Assembly: GCA_002422725.1 (NCBI GenBank)
Contig: DITE01000079.1
Coordinates: 1 to 18,857, forward strand
Origin: Bacteroidales bacterium UBA6192
GTDB lineage: Bacteria; Bacteroidota; Bacteroidia; Bacteroidales; F082
Direction of reading: 5' to 3'
DNA length: 18,857 bases
Shown: one piece after another, positions 7,728 through 14,645 of the stretch
Layout of the letters: every line of letters starts with the position of its first letter
Numbering within the stretch: the stretch's first letter is position 1
Translations under genes and position numbers: made by a program
Notes under the pieces: generated by a model
Database searches by the model: none
Seen by the model: the letters and a program-made list of their open reading frames with translations, nothing else
Told to the model about the DNA's origin: nothing

Positions 7728-7907
7728 TTAGATTTCTTCAATTTTGAGCAGGTGTTTCACCTTGTCGACCATTCCATCAATTGCTGGAGAAGATTCGACT
7801 TCAAGAGTCTGGTTCAGACGTCTAAAGCCCAATGCAACAAGGGTATCTTTCTGACGTTTTGTCCTGCCAATACCACTTTTAACCTGTGTGATTTTGAGTT
7901 TTTTCAT
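7728..7907 (-). CDS. rpmD: 50S ribosomal protein L30
   Basis: I translated this short gene by hand: 59 residues starting MKKLKITQVKSGIGRTKRQK and ending VKHLLKIEEI before a TAA stop. The pattern ITQVKSxIGRxxxQKDTLxALGxRRLNQTxE is that of L30, which packs against 23S rRNA domain II. Length matches the family. It lies 12 bases after rpsE and 28 bases before rplO, the usual spc-cluster position. Start is ATG without a Shine-Dalgarno sequence. Confidence 0.97.
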   Translation of the reverse strand: MKKLKITQVKSGIGRTKRQKDTLVALGFRRLNQTLEVESSPAIDGMVDKVKHLLKIEEI

Positions 7908-7919
7908 GATCTGATTGTC

Positions 7920-8438
7920 TTATCCATTAAACACTGTATCCAAATCAACTCCACGCACCTGTGCAATGGTGTAAGCATCGCGCATTTGTGTGAGTGCATT
8001 AATTGTTGCTTTAACAACGGAGTGAGGATTTGACGAACCTTTCGATTTGGCCAACACGTCCCTGACACCAACACTTTCGAGTACAGCACGCATAGCACCA
8101 CCCGCGATAACGCCGGTACCTGGTGAAGCTGGTTTAATAAATACCAGTGCACCGCTATACTTTCCATATTGTTCGTGTGGCACAGTACCTTTGAGCACCG
8201 GAACTTTCACAAGGTTCTTTTTAGCATCATCAACGCCCTTAGCAATTGCTGCAGTTACTTCCTTGGCTTTGCCCAAGCCATAACCAACAACACCATTTTC
8301 GTTTCCAACAACAACGATTGCCGAAAAACTAAAGGTACGTCCACCTTTTGTAACTTTGGTTACGCGTTGAATGCTTACGAGTCTATCTTTAAATTCAATC
8401 TCGCTGGATTTTACTCTTTTAACGTTTACGTCTGACAT
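7920..8438 (-). CDS. rpsE: 30S ribosomal protein S5
   Basis: S5 is at the mRNA entrance of the 30S subunit and affects decoding accuracy and helicase activity. The 172-residue protein has the N-terminal double-stranded RNA-binding-like domain (about 15-80: FKDRLVSIQRVTKVTKGGRTFSF, seen as FKDRLVSIQRVTKV followed by TKGGRTFSFSA, then GVVGYGLGKAKEV). The C-terminal domain has PASPGTGVIAGGAMRAVLE and GSSNPHSVVKATI. It lies between rplR (6-base gap) and rpmD (12-base gap). No alterations are obvious in the conserved loop around residues 20-35. Confidence 0.99.
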   Translation of the reverse strand: MSDVNVKRVKSSEIEFKDRLVSIQRVTKVTKGGRTFSFSAIVVVGNENGVVGYGLGKAKEVTAAIAKGVDDAKKNLVKVPVLKGTVPHEQYGKYSGALVFIKPASPGTGVIAGGAMRAVLESVGVRDVLAKSKGSSNPHSVVKATINALTQMRDAYTIAQVRGVDLDTVFNG

Positions 8439-8444
8439 ATTTTT

Positions 8445-8807
8445 TTAGAATTTAAGTCCACCTTCACGAGCAGCTTCAGCCAATGACTTTACCCTTCCGT
8501 GATACAAATAACCATTACGATCGAAAACAACACTTTCGATTCCGGCAGCCTTGGCTTTTTCAGCCACTGCTTTACCAATCAGTTTTGCCTGCTCGATTTT
8601 ATTCACTTTCACAGATTCGAACTCTTTTTCGATGGATCCGGCAGCAACAAGTGTTGTACCATTATCATCATCGATTAATTGAACATAAATCTGCTTATTG
8701 CTTCTGAAAACAGTCATACGTGGACGAAGAGCCGAACCGCGAACGATTTTTCTTATCCTTTTCCTGATACTGTTTCTTCTTTCTTCTTTTCTATTCTTGA
8801 CAGCCAT
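8445..8807 (-). CDS. rplR: 50S ribosomal protein L18
   Basis: L18 binds 5S rRNA and, with L5, joins it to the central protuberance of the 50S subunit. The 120 residues are normal length. The basic N-terminus (MAVKNRKEERRNSIRKRIRK) is followed by the conserved RPRMTVFRSNKQIYVQLIDD and, near the end, VVFDRNGYLYHGRVKSLAEAARE, read here as VVFDRNGYLYHGRV then KSLAEAAREGGLKF. It sits between rplF (46-base gap) and rpsE (6-base gap). The start is ATG with no Shine-Dalgarno sequence. Confidence 0.99.
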   Translation of the reverse strand: MAVKNRKEERRNSIRKRIRKIVRGSALRPRMTVFRSNKQIYVQLIDDDNGTTLVAAGSIEKEFESVKVNKIEQAKLIGKAVAEKAKAAGIESVVFDRNGYLYHGRVKSLAEAAREGGLKF

Positions 8808-8853
8808 GTTTCATGGATATTATAGCCTGCAGGGCAAGCATGATTAATTACAA

Positions 8854-9408
8854 TTATTTACCAGCAGTCTTTCCAGCCTTGCGTCTAAGCACTTCGTTCT
8901 GGAACTTAATACCTTTCCCTTTGTACGGTTCAGGTTCTCTGAGCGATCTGATCTTGGCTGCAATTTGTCCAAGTAGTTGCTTGTCGATACAGCTCATTTT
9001 GATCAGTGGGTTCTTACCTCTTTCACTAACTGTTTCAACTTTTATCTCCTGAGGAAGAATAAAAACGAAGTTATGCGAATAACCAAGCGACAATTCAAGT
9101 ACCTGTCCTTTAGCATCAGCCTTATAACCAACACCAACCAGTTCCTGAACAGTATTGAATCCTTCCGTTACACCTTTCACCATATTGTTGAGCAAAGCAC
9201 GGTAAAGGCCGTGTTTAGCCCTGTGACTGTTTTCCTCGGATGAACGGTCTAAAATAACCTGATTATTCTCTAATCTTACAGTAAGGGATTGATCAATGGT
9301 TTGCTTAAGCTCGCCAAGCTTTCCTTTTACTGTAATAGTGTTGTCAGCACTAACCGAAACTTCAACACCGGCTGGCAGATCAATCGGCTGTTTACCTATT
9401 CTTGACAT
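8854..9408 (-). CDS. rplF: 50S ribosomal protein L6
   Basis: L6 lies near the factor-binding site and the sarcin-ricin loop of the 50S subunit. The 184-residue protein has the two tandem L6 domains: MSRIGKQPIDLPAGVEV opens the first, and LSLGYSHNFVFILPQEIKVE opens the second. The C-terminal signature is REPEPYKGKGIKF followed by the basic RRKAGKTAGK tail. It is 17 bases after rpsH. Unlike most genes here its ATG is preceded by a perfect AAGGAG at 9-base spacing (9418-9423), which supports this start and suggests independent initiation. Confidence 0.99.
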   Translation of the reverse strand: MSRIGKQPIDLPAGVEVSVSADNTITVKGKLGELKQTIDQSLTVRLENNQVILDRSSEENSHRAKHGLYRALLNNMVKGVTEGFNTVQELVGVGYKADAKGQVLELSLGYSHNFVFILPQEIKVETVSERGKNPLIKMSCIDKQLLGQIAAKIRSLREPEPYKGKGIKFQNEVLRRKAGKTAGK

Positions 9409-9417
9409 GTGTTAGAT

Positions 9418-9423
9418 CTCCTT
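9418..9423 (-). promoter_or_regulatory. Strong Shine-Dalgarno sequence of rplF
   Basis: On the minus strand this reads AAGGAG followed by AT, nine bases before the rplF ATG and just past the rpsH stop codon. It is a full complement of the usual 16S anti-Shine-Dalgarno core. Most other genes in the window have only an A-rich leader, so this one stands out. Confidence 0.8.
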
Positions 9424-9425
9424 GA

Positions 9426-9824
9426 TTAACTAATATAACATAACACTTCTCCTCCAACATGGAGTTTACGTGCTTCCTTATCACTTATAATTCCAGTTGA
9501 GGTAGAAATAATTGCTATTCCAAGTCCATTGAGAACCCGTGGCAATTCTTCAGCACCCACATACTTTCTCAAACCAGGGCTTGAAACCCGTTCGAGATTG
9601 GTTAGCGCGGGCATCTTTGTGATAGGGTGATATTTCAACGCTATCTTTATAACACCCTGAGGCTCTTTTTCTTCAAACTTATAGTTTAAAATATAGCCTT
9701 TTTCGAAGAGAATCTTCGTAATTTCTTTCTTAATGTTTGATGCAGGAATTTCGACAATTCTATGTTTGGCCATGACGGCATTTCTTAGTCTTGTCAAATA
9801 ATCTGCAATTGGGTCAGTATTCAT
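9426..9824 (-). CDS. rpsH: 30S ribosomal protein S8
   Basis: S8 is a primary binder of the central domain of 16S rRNA; in E. coli it also represses the spc operon by binding the mRNA at the L5 start. The 132-residue length is normal. Family marks are the start NTDPIADYLTRLRNAVMAKH, the middle KYHPITKMPALTNLERVSSPGLR (seen as KYHPITKMPAL then TNLERVSSPGLRKY) and the C-terminal signature GLGIAIISTSTGIISDKEAR with GGEVLCYIS as the last residues. It lies between rpsN (20-base gap) and rplF (17-base gap). Confidence 0.99.
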   Translation of the reverse strand: MNTDPIADYLTRLRNAVMAKHRIVEIPASNIKKEITKILFEKGYILNYKFEEKEPQGVIKIALKYHPITKMPALTNLERVSSPGLRKYVGAEELPRVLNGLGIAIISTSTGIISDKEARKLHVGGEVLCYIS

Positions 9825-9844
9825 GTTTTATACAAAATTTAATT

Positions 9845-10114
9845 CTACCAACTGGCTTTTTTTACACCTGGAATAAGTCCTTTGAGTGCCATTTCCCGAA
9901 AGTTAATACGGGAAACTCCAAACTGCCGCATATAGCCTTTTGGCCGCCCGGTTAACTGGCAACGATTATGCAACCGTACAGGAGAAGCATTCTTTGGTAT
10001 TCTCTGCAAAGCGTCATAGTCTCCGGCCTCTTTGAGGGCAGCACGCTTGGCAGCAAATTTCTCTACCATTTTTTGTCTTTTACGCTCACGCGCTTTCATT
10101 GACTCTTTAGCCAT
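9845..10114 (-). CDS. rpsN: 30S ribosomal protein S14, zinc-independent long form
   Basis: S14 is in the 30S head near the A site. The 89-residue length and the sequence (MAKESMKARERKRQKMVEKF at the start, RCQLTGRPKGYMRQFGVSRI at 51-70, ending IPGVKKASW) mark the long form without the CxxC pairs of the short zinc-binding S14 (about 61 residues). Only one cysteine, Cys52, is present. It starts 3 bases after the rplE stop and is followed by rpsH after 20 bases. The leader is a run of A without a Shine-Dalgarno sequence, which suggests coupling to rplE. Confidence 0.99.
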   Translation of the reverse strand: MAKESMKARERKRQKMVEKFAAKRAALKEAGDYDALQRIPKNASPVRLHNRCQLTGRPKGYMRQFGVSRINFREMALKGLIPGVKKASW

Positions 10115-10117
10115 GCT

Positions 10118-10678
10118 TTATGATTTTTTTTGATTTTTAAAGGGAAGACCAAATTCCTTGAGCAACGCCATAGCCTCGTTATCGTTGCGGGCTGTGGTAA
10201 CGAAGGTGATGTCCATTCCGTTAATACGATTAATCTTATCGATATCGATTTCCGGGAAAATGATTTGCTCGGTAACACCAAAGCTATAGTTGCCCCGGCC
10301 ATCGAAACCTTTATCGTTGATTCCCCTGAAATCGCGAACACGGGGCAATGCCACTGCAATCAACCGTTCCAGAAACTCATACATCTTATCGCCTCTGAGG
10401 GTGACACGAACTCCTATTGGGTTTCCTTTACGAAGTTTGAAGTTCGACACGTCGCGTTTAGAAATAGTTGGTACTGCTTTCTGACCGGTTATTGATGACA
10501 TTTCGTCTACACCAAAATCGATAAGTTTCTTATCGGTCAAGGCTGCGCCAATACCCTGGTTGAGCGAAATTTTTACGAGACGTGGAACCTGCATCACAGT
10601 TTTGTATTGAAACTGTTCTAATAGCGCAGGCACAATTTCGCTCCTGTACTTTTCTTTTAATCTGGGCTGATAGCTCAT
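10118..10678 (-). CDS. rplE: 50S ribosomal protein L5
   Basis: L5 binds 5S rRNA in the central protuberance and contacts the P-site tRNA. The 186-residue length is normal. Family marks are PRLVKISLNQGIG at about 34-46, KFRKGxPIG-type LRKGNPIGVRVTLRGDKMYEF at about 81-102, and the C-terminal FPEIDIDKINRINGMDITFVT, read as FPEIDIDKI then NRINGMDITFVTTA. The ATG overlaps the rplX stop by one base (TAATG) and has an unusually strong GGGGAGGT upstream inside the end of rplX, so initiation is likely both coupled and Shine-Dalgarno-assisted. In E. coli this same start region is the S8 repressor target. Confidence 0.99.
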   Translation of the reverse strand: MSYQPRLKEKYRSEIVPALLEQFQYKTVMQVPRLVKISLNQGIGAALTDKKLIDFGVDEMSSITGQKAVPTISKRDVSNFKLRKGNPIGVRVTLRGDKMYEFLERLIAVALPRVRDFRGINDKGFDGRGNYSFGVTEQIIFPEIDIDKINRINGMDITFVTTARNDNEAMALLKEFGLPFKNQKKS

Positions 10679-11004
10679 TACTTAATTACCTCCCCTGTCT
10701 TTTTTGAATAACGGACTGATTTTCCTGTCTTTTCGTCCAACTTACGTCCAACACGCGTTGGCTTGCTGTTGGAAGCGACCAGTTTTAAATTGGATACGTG
10801 TACCCCGGCTTCTTTTTTTACGATTCCACCTTTTGGGTTCTCTGTATTGGGTTTTGTATGTTTCGAAACAAGGTTTACACCTTCTACAATAGCCCTTTGC
10901 TTTTCAACGTCAACAATCATTACCTTACCCTGTTCACCTTTGTGATCACCGGCAATTACAATAACGTTGTCGCCTTTTTTGATATGCAATTTGTTCATAC
11001 TCAT
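10678..11004 (-). CDS. rplX: 50S ribosomal protein L24
   Basis: L24 starts 50S assembly and sits by the peptide exit tunnel. The KOW motif is at about 9-33 (KKGDNVIVIAGDHKGEQGKV), followed by VEGVNLVSKHTKP and GGIVKKEAGVHVSNL. The start could be this ATG (MSMNKLHIKKGD, 108 residues) or the ATG two codons later (MNKLHIKKGD, 106 residues), which fits the family's usual start slightly better; neither has a Shine-Dalgarno sequence, so I keep the longer form. It follows rplN by 12 bases and overlaps rplE by one base. Confidence 0.98.
   Translation of the reverse strand: MSMNKLHIKKGDNVIVIAGDHKGEQGKVMIVDVEKQRAIVEGVNLVSKHTKPNTENPKGGIVKKEAGVHVSNLKLVASNSKPTRVGRKLDEKTGKSVRYSKKTGEVIK
10688..10695 (-). 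promoter_or_regulatory. Strong Shine-Dalgarno sequence of rplE
   Basis: On the minus strand this is GGGGAGGT, containing the full GGAGGT core, within the last codons of rplX and ending 9 bases before the rplE ATG. Because it overlaps codons for Gly-Glu-Val it could partly be coding coincidence, but it is the longest Shine-Dalgarno match I see in the window and is rightly spaced. Confidence 0.75.
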
Positions 11005-11016
11005 TCAAATTTAGTC

Positions 11017-11385
11017 TTAAAGCACTTCGGGTGCCAATGAGACAATTTTCATATATTGTTTTTCCCTGAGTTCTCTGGCTACAGGTCCGAAAATACGGGT
11101 TCCGATCATTTCCCCTGTATTGTTTAACAACACAACGGCGTTATCATCAAAACGTATGTAAGAACCATCGTTACGACGGGTTTCCTTTTTTGTTCTGACA
11201 ACAACTGCTTTCACAACAGTTCCCTTTTTGATGTTACCACTAGGTAAAGCATTCTTCACCGTGACAACAATCTGGTCACCAATCCTGGCATACCGTTTCC
11301 CTGTTCCACCCAATACCCTGATGCAGAGCACTTCTTTTGCGCCACTGTTATCAGCAACTGAAAGTCTTGATTCCTGTTGTATCAT
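11017..11385 (-). CDS. rplN: 50S ribosomal protein L14
   Basis: L14 lies at the subunit interface of the 50S and takes part in intersubunit bridging. At 122 residues it is the normal length and nearly consensus: MIQQESRLSVADNSGAKEV at the start, then YARIGDQIVVTVK, VVVRTKKETRRNDGSYIRFD and VLLNNTGEMIGTRIFGPVARELRE, read in two parts as VLLNNTGEMIGTR and IFGPVARELREKQY. It starts one base after the rpsQ stop, so translational coupling is likely; a weak AAAGG lies within the rpsQ end. Confidence 0.99.
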   Translation of the reverse strand: MIQQESRLSVADNSGAKEVLCIRVLGGTGKRYARIGDQIVVTVKNALPSGNIKKGTVVKAVVVRTKKETRRNDGSYIRFDDNAVVLLNNTGEMIGTRIFGPVARELREKQYMKIVSLAPEVL

Positions 11386-11386
11386 A

Positions 11387-11644
11387 TTACTTAGCCCTTT
11401 CGATTATTTCAACCAATCGCCAGCATTTATTCTTACTCAATGGTCTGGTTTCACTTATGCGCACGGTATCGCCGATATTGCAATCGTTTGTTTCGTCATG
11501 TGCCATAAAGCGGCTCGTTTTCTTAACAAACTTACCATAAATAGGGTGCTTAACACGGCGTTGGATCTGAACAGTAATGGATTTATCCATTTTATTGCTC
11601 ACCACAACCCCGATTCTCTCTTTTCTTAAATTTCTGGTTTCCAT
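11387..11644 (-). CDS. rpsQ: 30S ribosomal protein S17
   Basis: S17 is an early-assembly 30S protein with an OB fold that binds the 5' domain of 16S rRNA. The 85-residue protein has the usual RKERIGVVVSNKMDKSITVQ start, the central HPIYGKFVKKTSRFMAHDE, and the signature GDTVRISETRPLSKNKCWRL. It starts 15 bases after rpmC. A partial Shine-Dalgarno sequence (AAGGT, AAGG at 11653-11656) lies 8 bases before the ATG. Confidence 0.99.
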   Translation of the reverse strand: METRNLRKERIGVVVSNKMDKSITVQIQRRVKHPIYGKFVKKTSRFMAHDETNDCNIGDTVRISETRPLSKNKCWRLVEIIERAK

Positions 11645-11659
11645 CTTTATGACCTTCTA

Positions 11660-11863
11660 TTATTTAGTATTTGCCGCCAATTGACGCTTTTTGAGCTCAG
11701 TCTTAAGCCTGGCAATAGTTCTGCGATAGGCTTTAATCTTATTCGGATTCTCGAGTGGGGACACAGCATGGTTTAGTCTGAGCTTAACCAGTTGTTTGCC
11801 TTCCTCCTCCAGTCTTTCTTTCAGATCGGCAGTGCTTAACTCTTTAATAACTTCCTGTTTCAT
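11660..11863 (-). CDS. rpmC: 50S ribosomal protein L29
   Basis: L29 is a small helical protein by the peptide exit tunnel, next to L23, where trigger factor docks. The 67-residue product starts MKQEVIKELSTADLKERLEEE and ends LKKRQLAANTK; the RxxIARLKTEL segment is the family signature. I start at the ATG at 11861-11863. The reading frame is open two codons further to a TTG, but ATG followed by KQEVIKEL fits the family and no Shine-Dalgarno sequence supports the TTG. Two long helices with heptad-like Leu and Lys/Glu spacing fill the protein. It lies 14 bases after rplP and 15 before rpsQ. Confidence 0.97.
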   Translation of the reverse strand: MKQEVIKELSTADLKERLEEEGKQLVKLRLNHAVSPLENPNKIKAYRRTIARLKTELKKRQLAANTK

Positions 11864-11877
11864 ATTCAATTAGAATT

Positions 11878-12300
11878 TTATACTTCAACGTAATCACGCC
11901 TTACAATAAACTTCGTCGTAATGGGAAGTTTCTGTGCTGCTAGTCTCAAGGCTTCTTTGGCTACAGCCAACGGAACACCTTCAGCTTCAAAGATAATTCG
12001 TCCGGGGGTTATGGGGGCAACGAAATACTCGGGAGCTCCTTTACCTTTACCCATACGGACTTCAGCAGGTTTCTTTGTAACGGGTTTATCGGGGAAAACA
12101 CGAATCCATATCTGGCCTTCACGTTTCATATGACGGGTAACAGCCTGACGGGCTGCTTCTATCTGACGTCCGGTTAACCAGCAATTCTCCATAGATTTGA
12201 TGCCGAAAGAACCAAAAGCAAGCTGATTTCCGCGCTGTGCCAGTCCTTTCATCCTGCCTTTCTGGTGTCTCCTGAACTTTGTCTTTTTTGGCTGTAACAT
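11878..12300 (-). CDS. rplP: 50S ribosomal protein L16
   Basis: L16 is an essential protein near the A-site tRNA elbow, required late in 50S assembly. The 140-residue protein begins MLQPKKTKFRRHQKGRMKGL, has the conserved IWIRVFPDKPVTKKPAEVRMGKGKGAPEY region (as IWIRVFPDKPVTKKP followed by AEVRMGKGKGAPEYFVA) and the LAAQKLPITTKFIVRRD end. The arginine in the VRMGKGKG motif, hydroxylated in E. coli, is conserved. It sits between rpsC (28-base gap) and rpmC (14-base gap). The start is ATG without a Shine-Dalgarno sequence. Confidence 0.99.
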   Translation of the reverse strand: MLQPKKTKFRRHQKGRMKGLAQRGNQLAFGSFGIKSMENCWLTGRQIEAARQAVTRHMKREGQIWIRVFPDKPVTKKPAEVRMGKGKGAPEYFVAPITPGRIIFEAEGVPLAVAKEALRLAAQKLPITTKFIVRRDYVEV

Positions 12301-12328
12301 GGTTACTTATATTATAGTTGATGAATAC

Positions 12329-13051
12329 TTATTTACGTCTTCCTCTTTGGCGCGGAGCACTTGATCCGGGTTTCGGAGCCACTGTCTTTTTCAGGCCACC
12401 AACACTACTGGGAACCAACTCAGGCTTGCCGTAAATTTCACCTTTGCAAATCCAAACTTTGATTCCGATACGACCGTAAGTGGTATGCGCCTCAACGAGT
12501 GCATAATCAATATCGGCTCTGAGTGTATGAAGCGGAATACGACCTTCCTTGTATGTTTCGCGGCGTGCCATTTCGGCTCCACCAACCCTGCCTGAGATCA
12601 TTACCTTGATACCTTCGGCACCAATGCGCATACTCGAAGTGATGGCTGTTTTGATAGCACGGCGAAATGAAATACGTCCTTCAATTTGCTTGGCAATGGT
12701 TGAAGCCACGATATATGCATCAAGTTCAGGACGTTTAATTTCGCTGATATTGATCTGAACTTCCTTACCTGTAAGCTTCTTTAATTCCTCTTTCAGCTTA
12801 TCAACTTCTTGTCCGCCCTTACCAATTATCATACCCGGACGGGCAGTCGAAATTGTAACGGTAACAAGTTTTAAAGAGCGCTCAATATTAATTTTGGAGA
12901 TACCAGCTTTTCCAAGGCGGGCATTCAGGTATTTCCTGATCTTATCGTCTTCGACAAGCTTGCCTGAAAAATCGTTACCACCATACCAGTTGGAATCCCA
13001 ACCTTTGATGATTCCTAACCTTAGTCCTATCGGATTCGTTTTTTGTCCCAT
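12329..13051 (-). CDS. rpsC: 30S ribosomal protein S3
   Basis: S3 is in the 30S head at the mRNA entry channel and, with S4 and S5, forms the ribosomal helicase site. The 240-residue protein starts MGQKTNPIGLRLGIIKGWDS, has the type II KH domain with its GxxG loop as G77-K78-G79-G80 within RPGMIIGKGGQEVDKL, and the C-terminal domain with SGRVGGAEMARRETYKEGRI and YGRIGIKVWICKGEIYG. It ends in a Pro/Ser/Arg-rich basic tail (about 225-240). It lies between rplV (45-base gap) and rplP (28-base gap), the usual S10-cluster place. Confidence 0.99.
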   Translation of the reverse strand: MGQKTNPIGLRLGIIKGWDSNWYGGNDFSGKLVEDDKIRKYLNARLGKAGISKINIERSLKLVTVTISTARPGMIIGKGGQEVDKLKEELKKLTGKEVQINISEIKRPELDAYIVASTIAKQIEGRISFRRAIKTAITSSMRIGAEGIKVMISGRVGGAEMARRETYKEGRIPLHTLRADIDYALVEAHTTYGRIGIKVWICKGEIYGKPELVPSSVGGLKKTVAPKPGSSAPRQRGRRK

Positions 13052-13096
13052 TCAATTTATTTCTTAACAGATTCTGTCAATATTTTAATCTTATTC

Positions 13097-13492
13097 CTAT
13101 TTGCGGCTATCAATAACAAGGGTTACATGATTCGAGCGTTTACGAATACGATGAGCCCTTCCCTGAGGAGCCGGCTGCACCCGTTTCAGCATACGACCCG
13201 CATCCACAATAATTTCTTTGATATAAAGGTTCCCATCTTCAATGCGGGATCCTGTATTTTTTGCTTCCCAATTTGAAACAGCTGATCTCAGCAATTTATA
13301 TAAGCGGTTGGAGGCTTCCTTTGGTGAATACTGTAAGGCATGAAGTGCCAATTCAACATTCATTCCCCTGACCATATCGGCCACAAGGCGCATCTTCCGT
13401 GGCGATGTAGGCACATTATTTAATGCGGCCATATAGGTTGTTTTACGCTCCGCCTTGTATGCCTCAGCTCTGTTATGTTTTCTTGCTCCCAT
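13097..13492 (-). CDS. rplV: 50S ribosomal protein L22
   Basis: L22 binds all domains of 23S rRNA; its beta-hairpin lines the peptide exit tunnel and is a site of macrolide resistance mutations in other bacteria. The 131-residue protein has an N-terminal extension of about 20 residues (MGARKHNRAEAYKAERKTTY) compared with E. coli (110 residues), then the conserved VPTSPRKMRLVADMVRG. The hairpin region near the end, VQPAPQGRAHRIRKRSNHVT, looks normal, with no visible insertion or deletion. It starts 13 bases after rpsS with a perfect AAGGAG upstream. Confidence 0.99.
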   Translation of the reverse strand: MGARKHNRAEAYKAERKTTYMAALNNVPTSPRKMRLVADMVRGMNVELALHALQYSPKEASNRLYKLLRSAVSNWEAKNTGSRIEDGNLYIKEIIVDAGRMLKRVQPAPQGRAHRIRKRSNHVTLVIDSRK

Positions 13493-13501
13493 GGTTTACT
13501 T

Positions 13502-13507
13502 CTCCTT
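13502..13507 (-). promoter_or_regulatory. Strong Shine-Dalgarno sequence of rplV
   Basis: On the minus strand this is AAGGAG, nine bases before the rplV ATG, overlapping the rpsS TAA stop codon (its first two bases are the last two of TAA). Spacing and core are identical to those at rplF. It is intergenic apart from the stop codon, so coding coincidence does not explain it. Confidence 0.8.
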
Positions 13508-13784
13508 ATTTTTTACCTTTATCCTTTTTTCCGGCATGGCCTCTGAAAATACGGGTTGGGGCAAACTCGCCCAATTTATGACCTACCATATTTTCTGTTA
13601 CATAAACCGGAATGAACTTATTTCCATTGTGAACAGCAATTGTTTGCCCAACGAAATCGGGAGCAATCATCGATGCACGCGACCAGGTCTTAATGACAGT
13701 TTTCTTTCCTGTTTCAACATTACCCATTACTTTCTTTTCCAGTTTGTAATGAATGTAAGGTCCTTTTTTAAGCGAACGACTCAT
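13506..13784 (-). CDS. rpsS: 30S ribosomal protein S19
   Basis: S19 forms a complex with S13 in the 30S head and reaches towards the A-site tRNA. The 92-residue length is normal. It starts MSRSLKKGPYIHYKLEKKV and has the conserved TVIKTWSRASMIAPDFVGQT and VYVTENMVGHKLGEFAPTRI segments, followed by FRGHAGKKDKGKK. It lies between rplB (32-base gap) and rplV (13-base gap). An AGGA lies about 20 bases before the ATG, too far to count as a normal Shine-Dalgarno sequence. Confidence 0.99.
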   Translation of the reverse strand: MSRSLKKGPYIHYKLEKKVMGNVETGKKTVIKTWSRASMIAPDFVGQTIAVHNGNKFIPVYVTENMVGHKLGEFAPTRIFRGHAGKKDKGKK

Positions 13785-13816
13785 AGTAGATATAATGTTA
13801 CTTCCTGGTTAATAAG

Positions 13817-14641
13817 TTATTTCTTTCTTCTCTCAATGATGTATCGGTCAGAAGTATTCTTTTTGGCTCTGGTTTTATAGCCCTTTGCCGGAATACCTTT
13901 ACGCGAACGTGGATGACCTCCGGAGGCACGACCTTCACCACCACCCATCGGGTGATCAACCGGGTTCATTACAACCCCTCTAACACGTGGACGACGGCCT
14001 AACCACCTGCTCCTACCAGCTTTACCTGATTTCTCGAGATTGTGGTCAACATTTGAAACCATGCCGATTGTGGCCTTGCACGATTGCAAGATCATACGGG
14101 TTTCACCCGAAGGCATCTTCAGAATAGCATATTTTCCATCGCGCGACATAAGCTGCGCATATGATCCGGCACTACGTGCCATTTTTGCTCCCTGGCCCGG
14201 ACGAAGTTCGATATTGTGGATAATGGTACCAAAAGGAACCTCGCTCAGATAGAGTGCGTTACCCACATTCGGAACAATGCCTTTTCCGGCAGCAATCTCC
14301 TGACCCACTTTCAGCCCTTGAGGTGCAATGATGTACCTTTTCTCACCATCAGCATAATTGACAAGAGCAATACGTGCTGTGCGATTCGGATCATACTCAA
14401 TAGTTTTTACCGTTGCAGGAATTCCCTCTTTATCGCGTTTAAAATCGATAAGGCGGTATTTCTGCTTATGACCACCGCCAACATTGCGAATGGTACGTCG
14501 GCCATCACTATTTCGTCCACCAGTGCTTTTTGCAGATGCAATAAGCGATTTCTCCGGTCTGTCGGCGGTAATGTCATCAAAGGCGCTTATTATCTTAAAG
14601 CGCTGACCTGGAGTCGTTGGTTTGTATTTCTTTAAAGCCAT
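13817..14641 (-). CDS. rplB: 50S ribosomal protein L2
   Basis: L2 is among the most conserved 50S proteins, needed for subunit joining and peptidyl transferase activity. The 274-residue protein starts MALKKYKPTTPGQRFKIISA and has the OB-fold and SH3-like domains with KYRLIDFKRDKEGIPATV at about 61-78. The near-catalytic loop is intact: His230 in MNPVDHPMGGGEGRASGGHP corresponds to the conserved histidine of E. coli L2 (His229 or 230 depending on numbering). The end ERRKK is basic. It starts 4 bases after the rplW stop, suggesting coupling, and precedes rpsS by 32 bases. Confidence 0.99.
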   Translation of the reverse strand: MALKKYKPTTPGQRFKIISAFDDITADRPEKSLIASAKSTGGRNSDGRRTIRNVGGGHKQKYRLIDFKRDKEGIPATVKTIEYDPNRTARIALVNYADGEKRYIIAPQGLKVGQEIAAGKGIVPNVGNALYLSEVPFGTIIHNIELRPGQGAKMARSAGSYAQLMSRDGKYAILKMPSGETRMILQSCKATIGMVSNVDHNLEKSGKAGRSRWLGRRPRVRGVVMNPVDHPMGGGEGRASGGHPRSRKGIPAKGYKTRAKKNTSDRYIIERRKK

Positions 14642-14645
14642 TTAT

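Noticed and set aside
10680..10735. Repeated AAAAGACAGG-like stretch near the end of rplX
   Set aside because: Both copies code for Lys-Thr-Gly segments of the basic L24 tail, so coding explains the repeat.
11864..11869. TTG start for rpmC two codons upstream of the ATG
   Set aside because: The family start MKQEVIKEL fits the ATG, and nothing such as a Shine-Dalgarno sequence favours the TTG.
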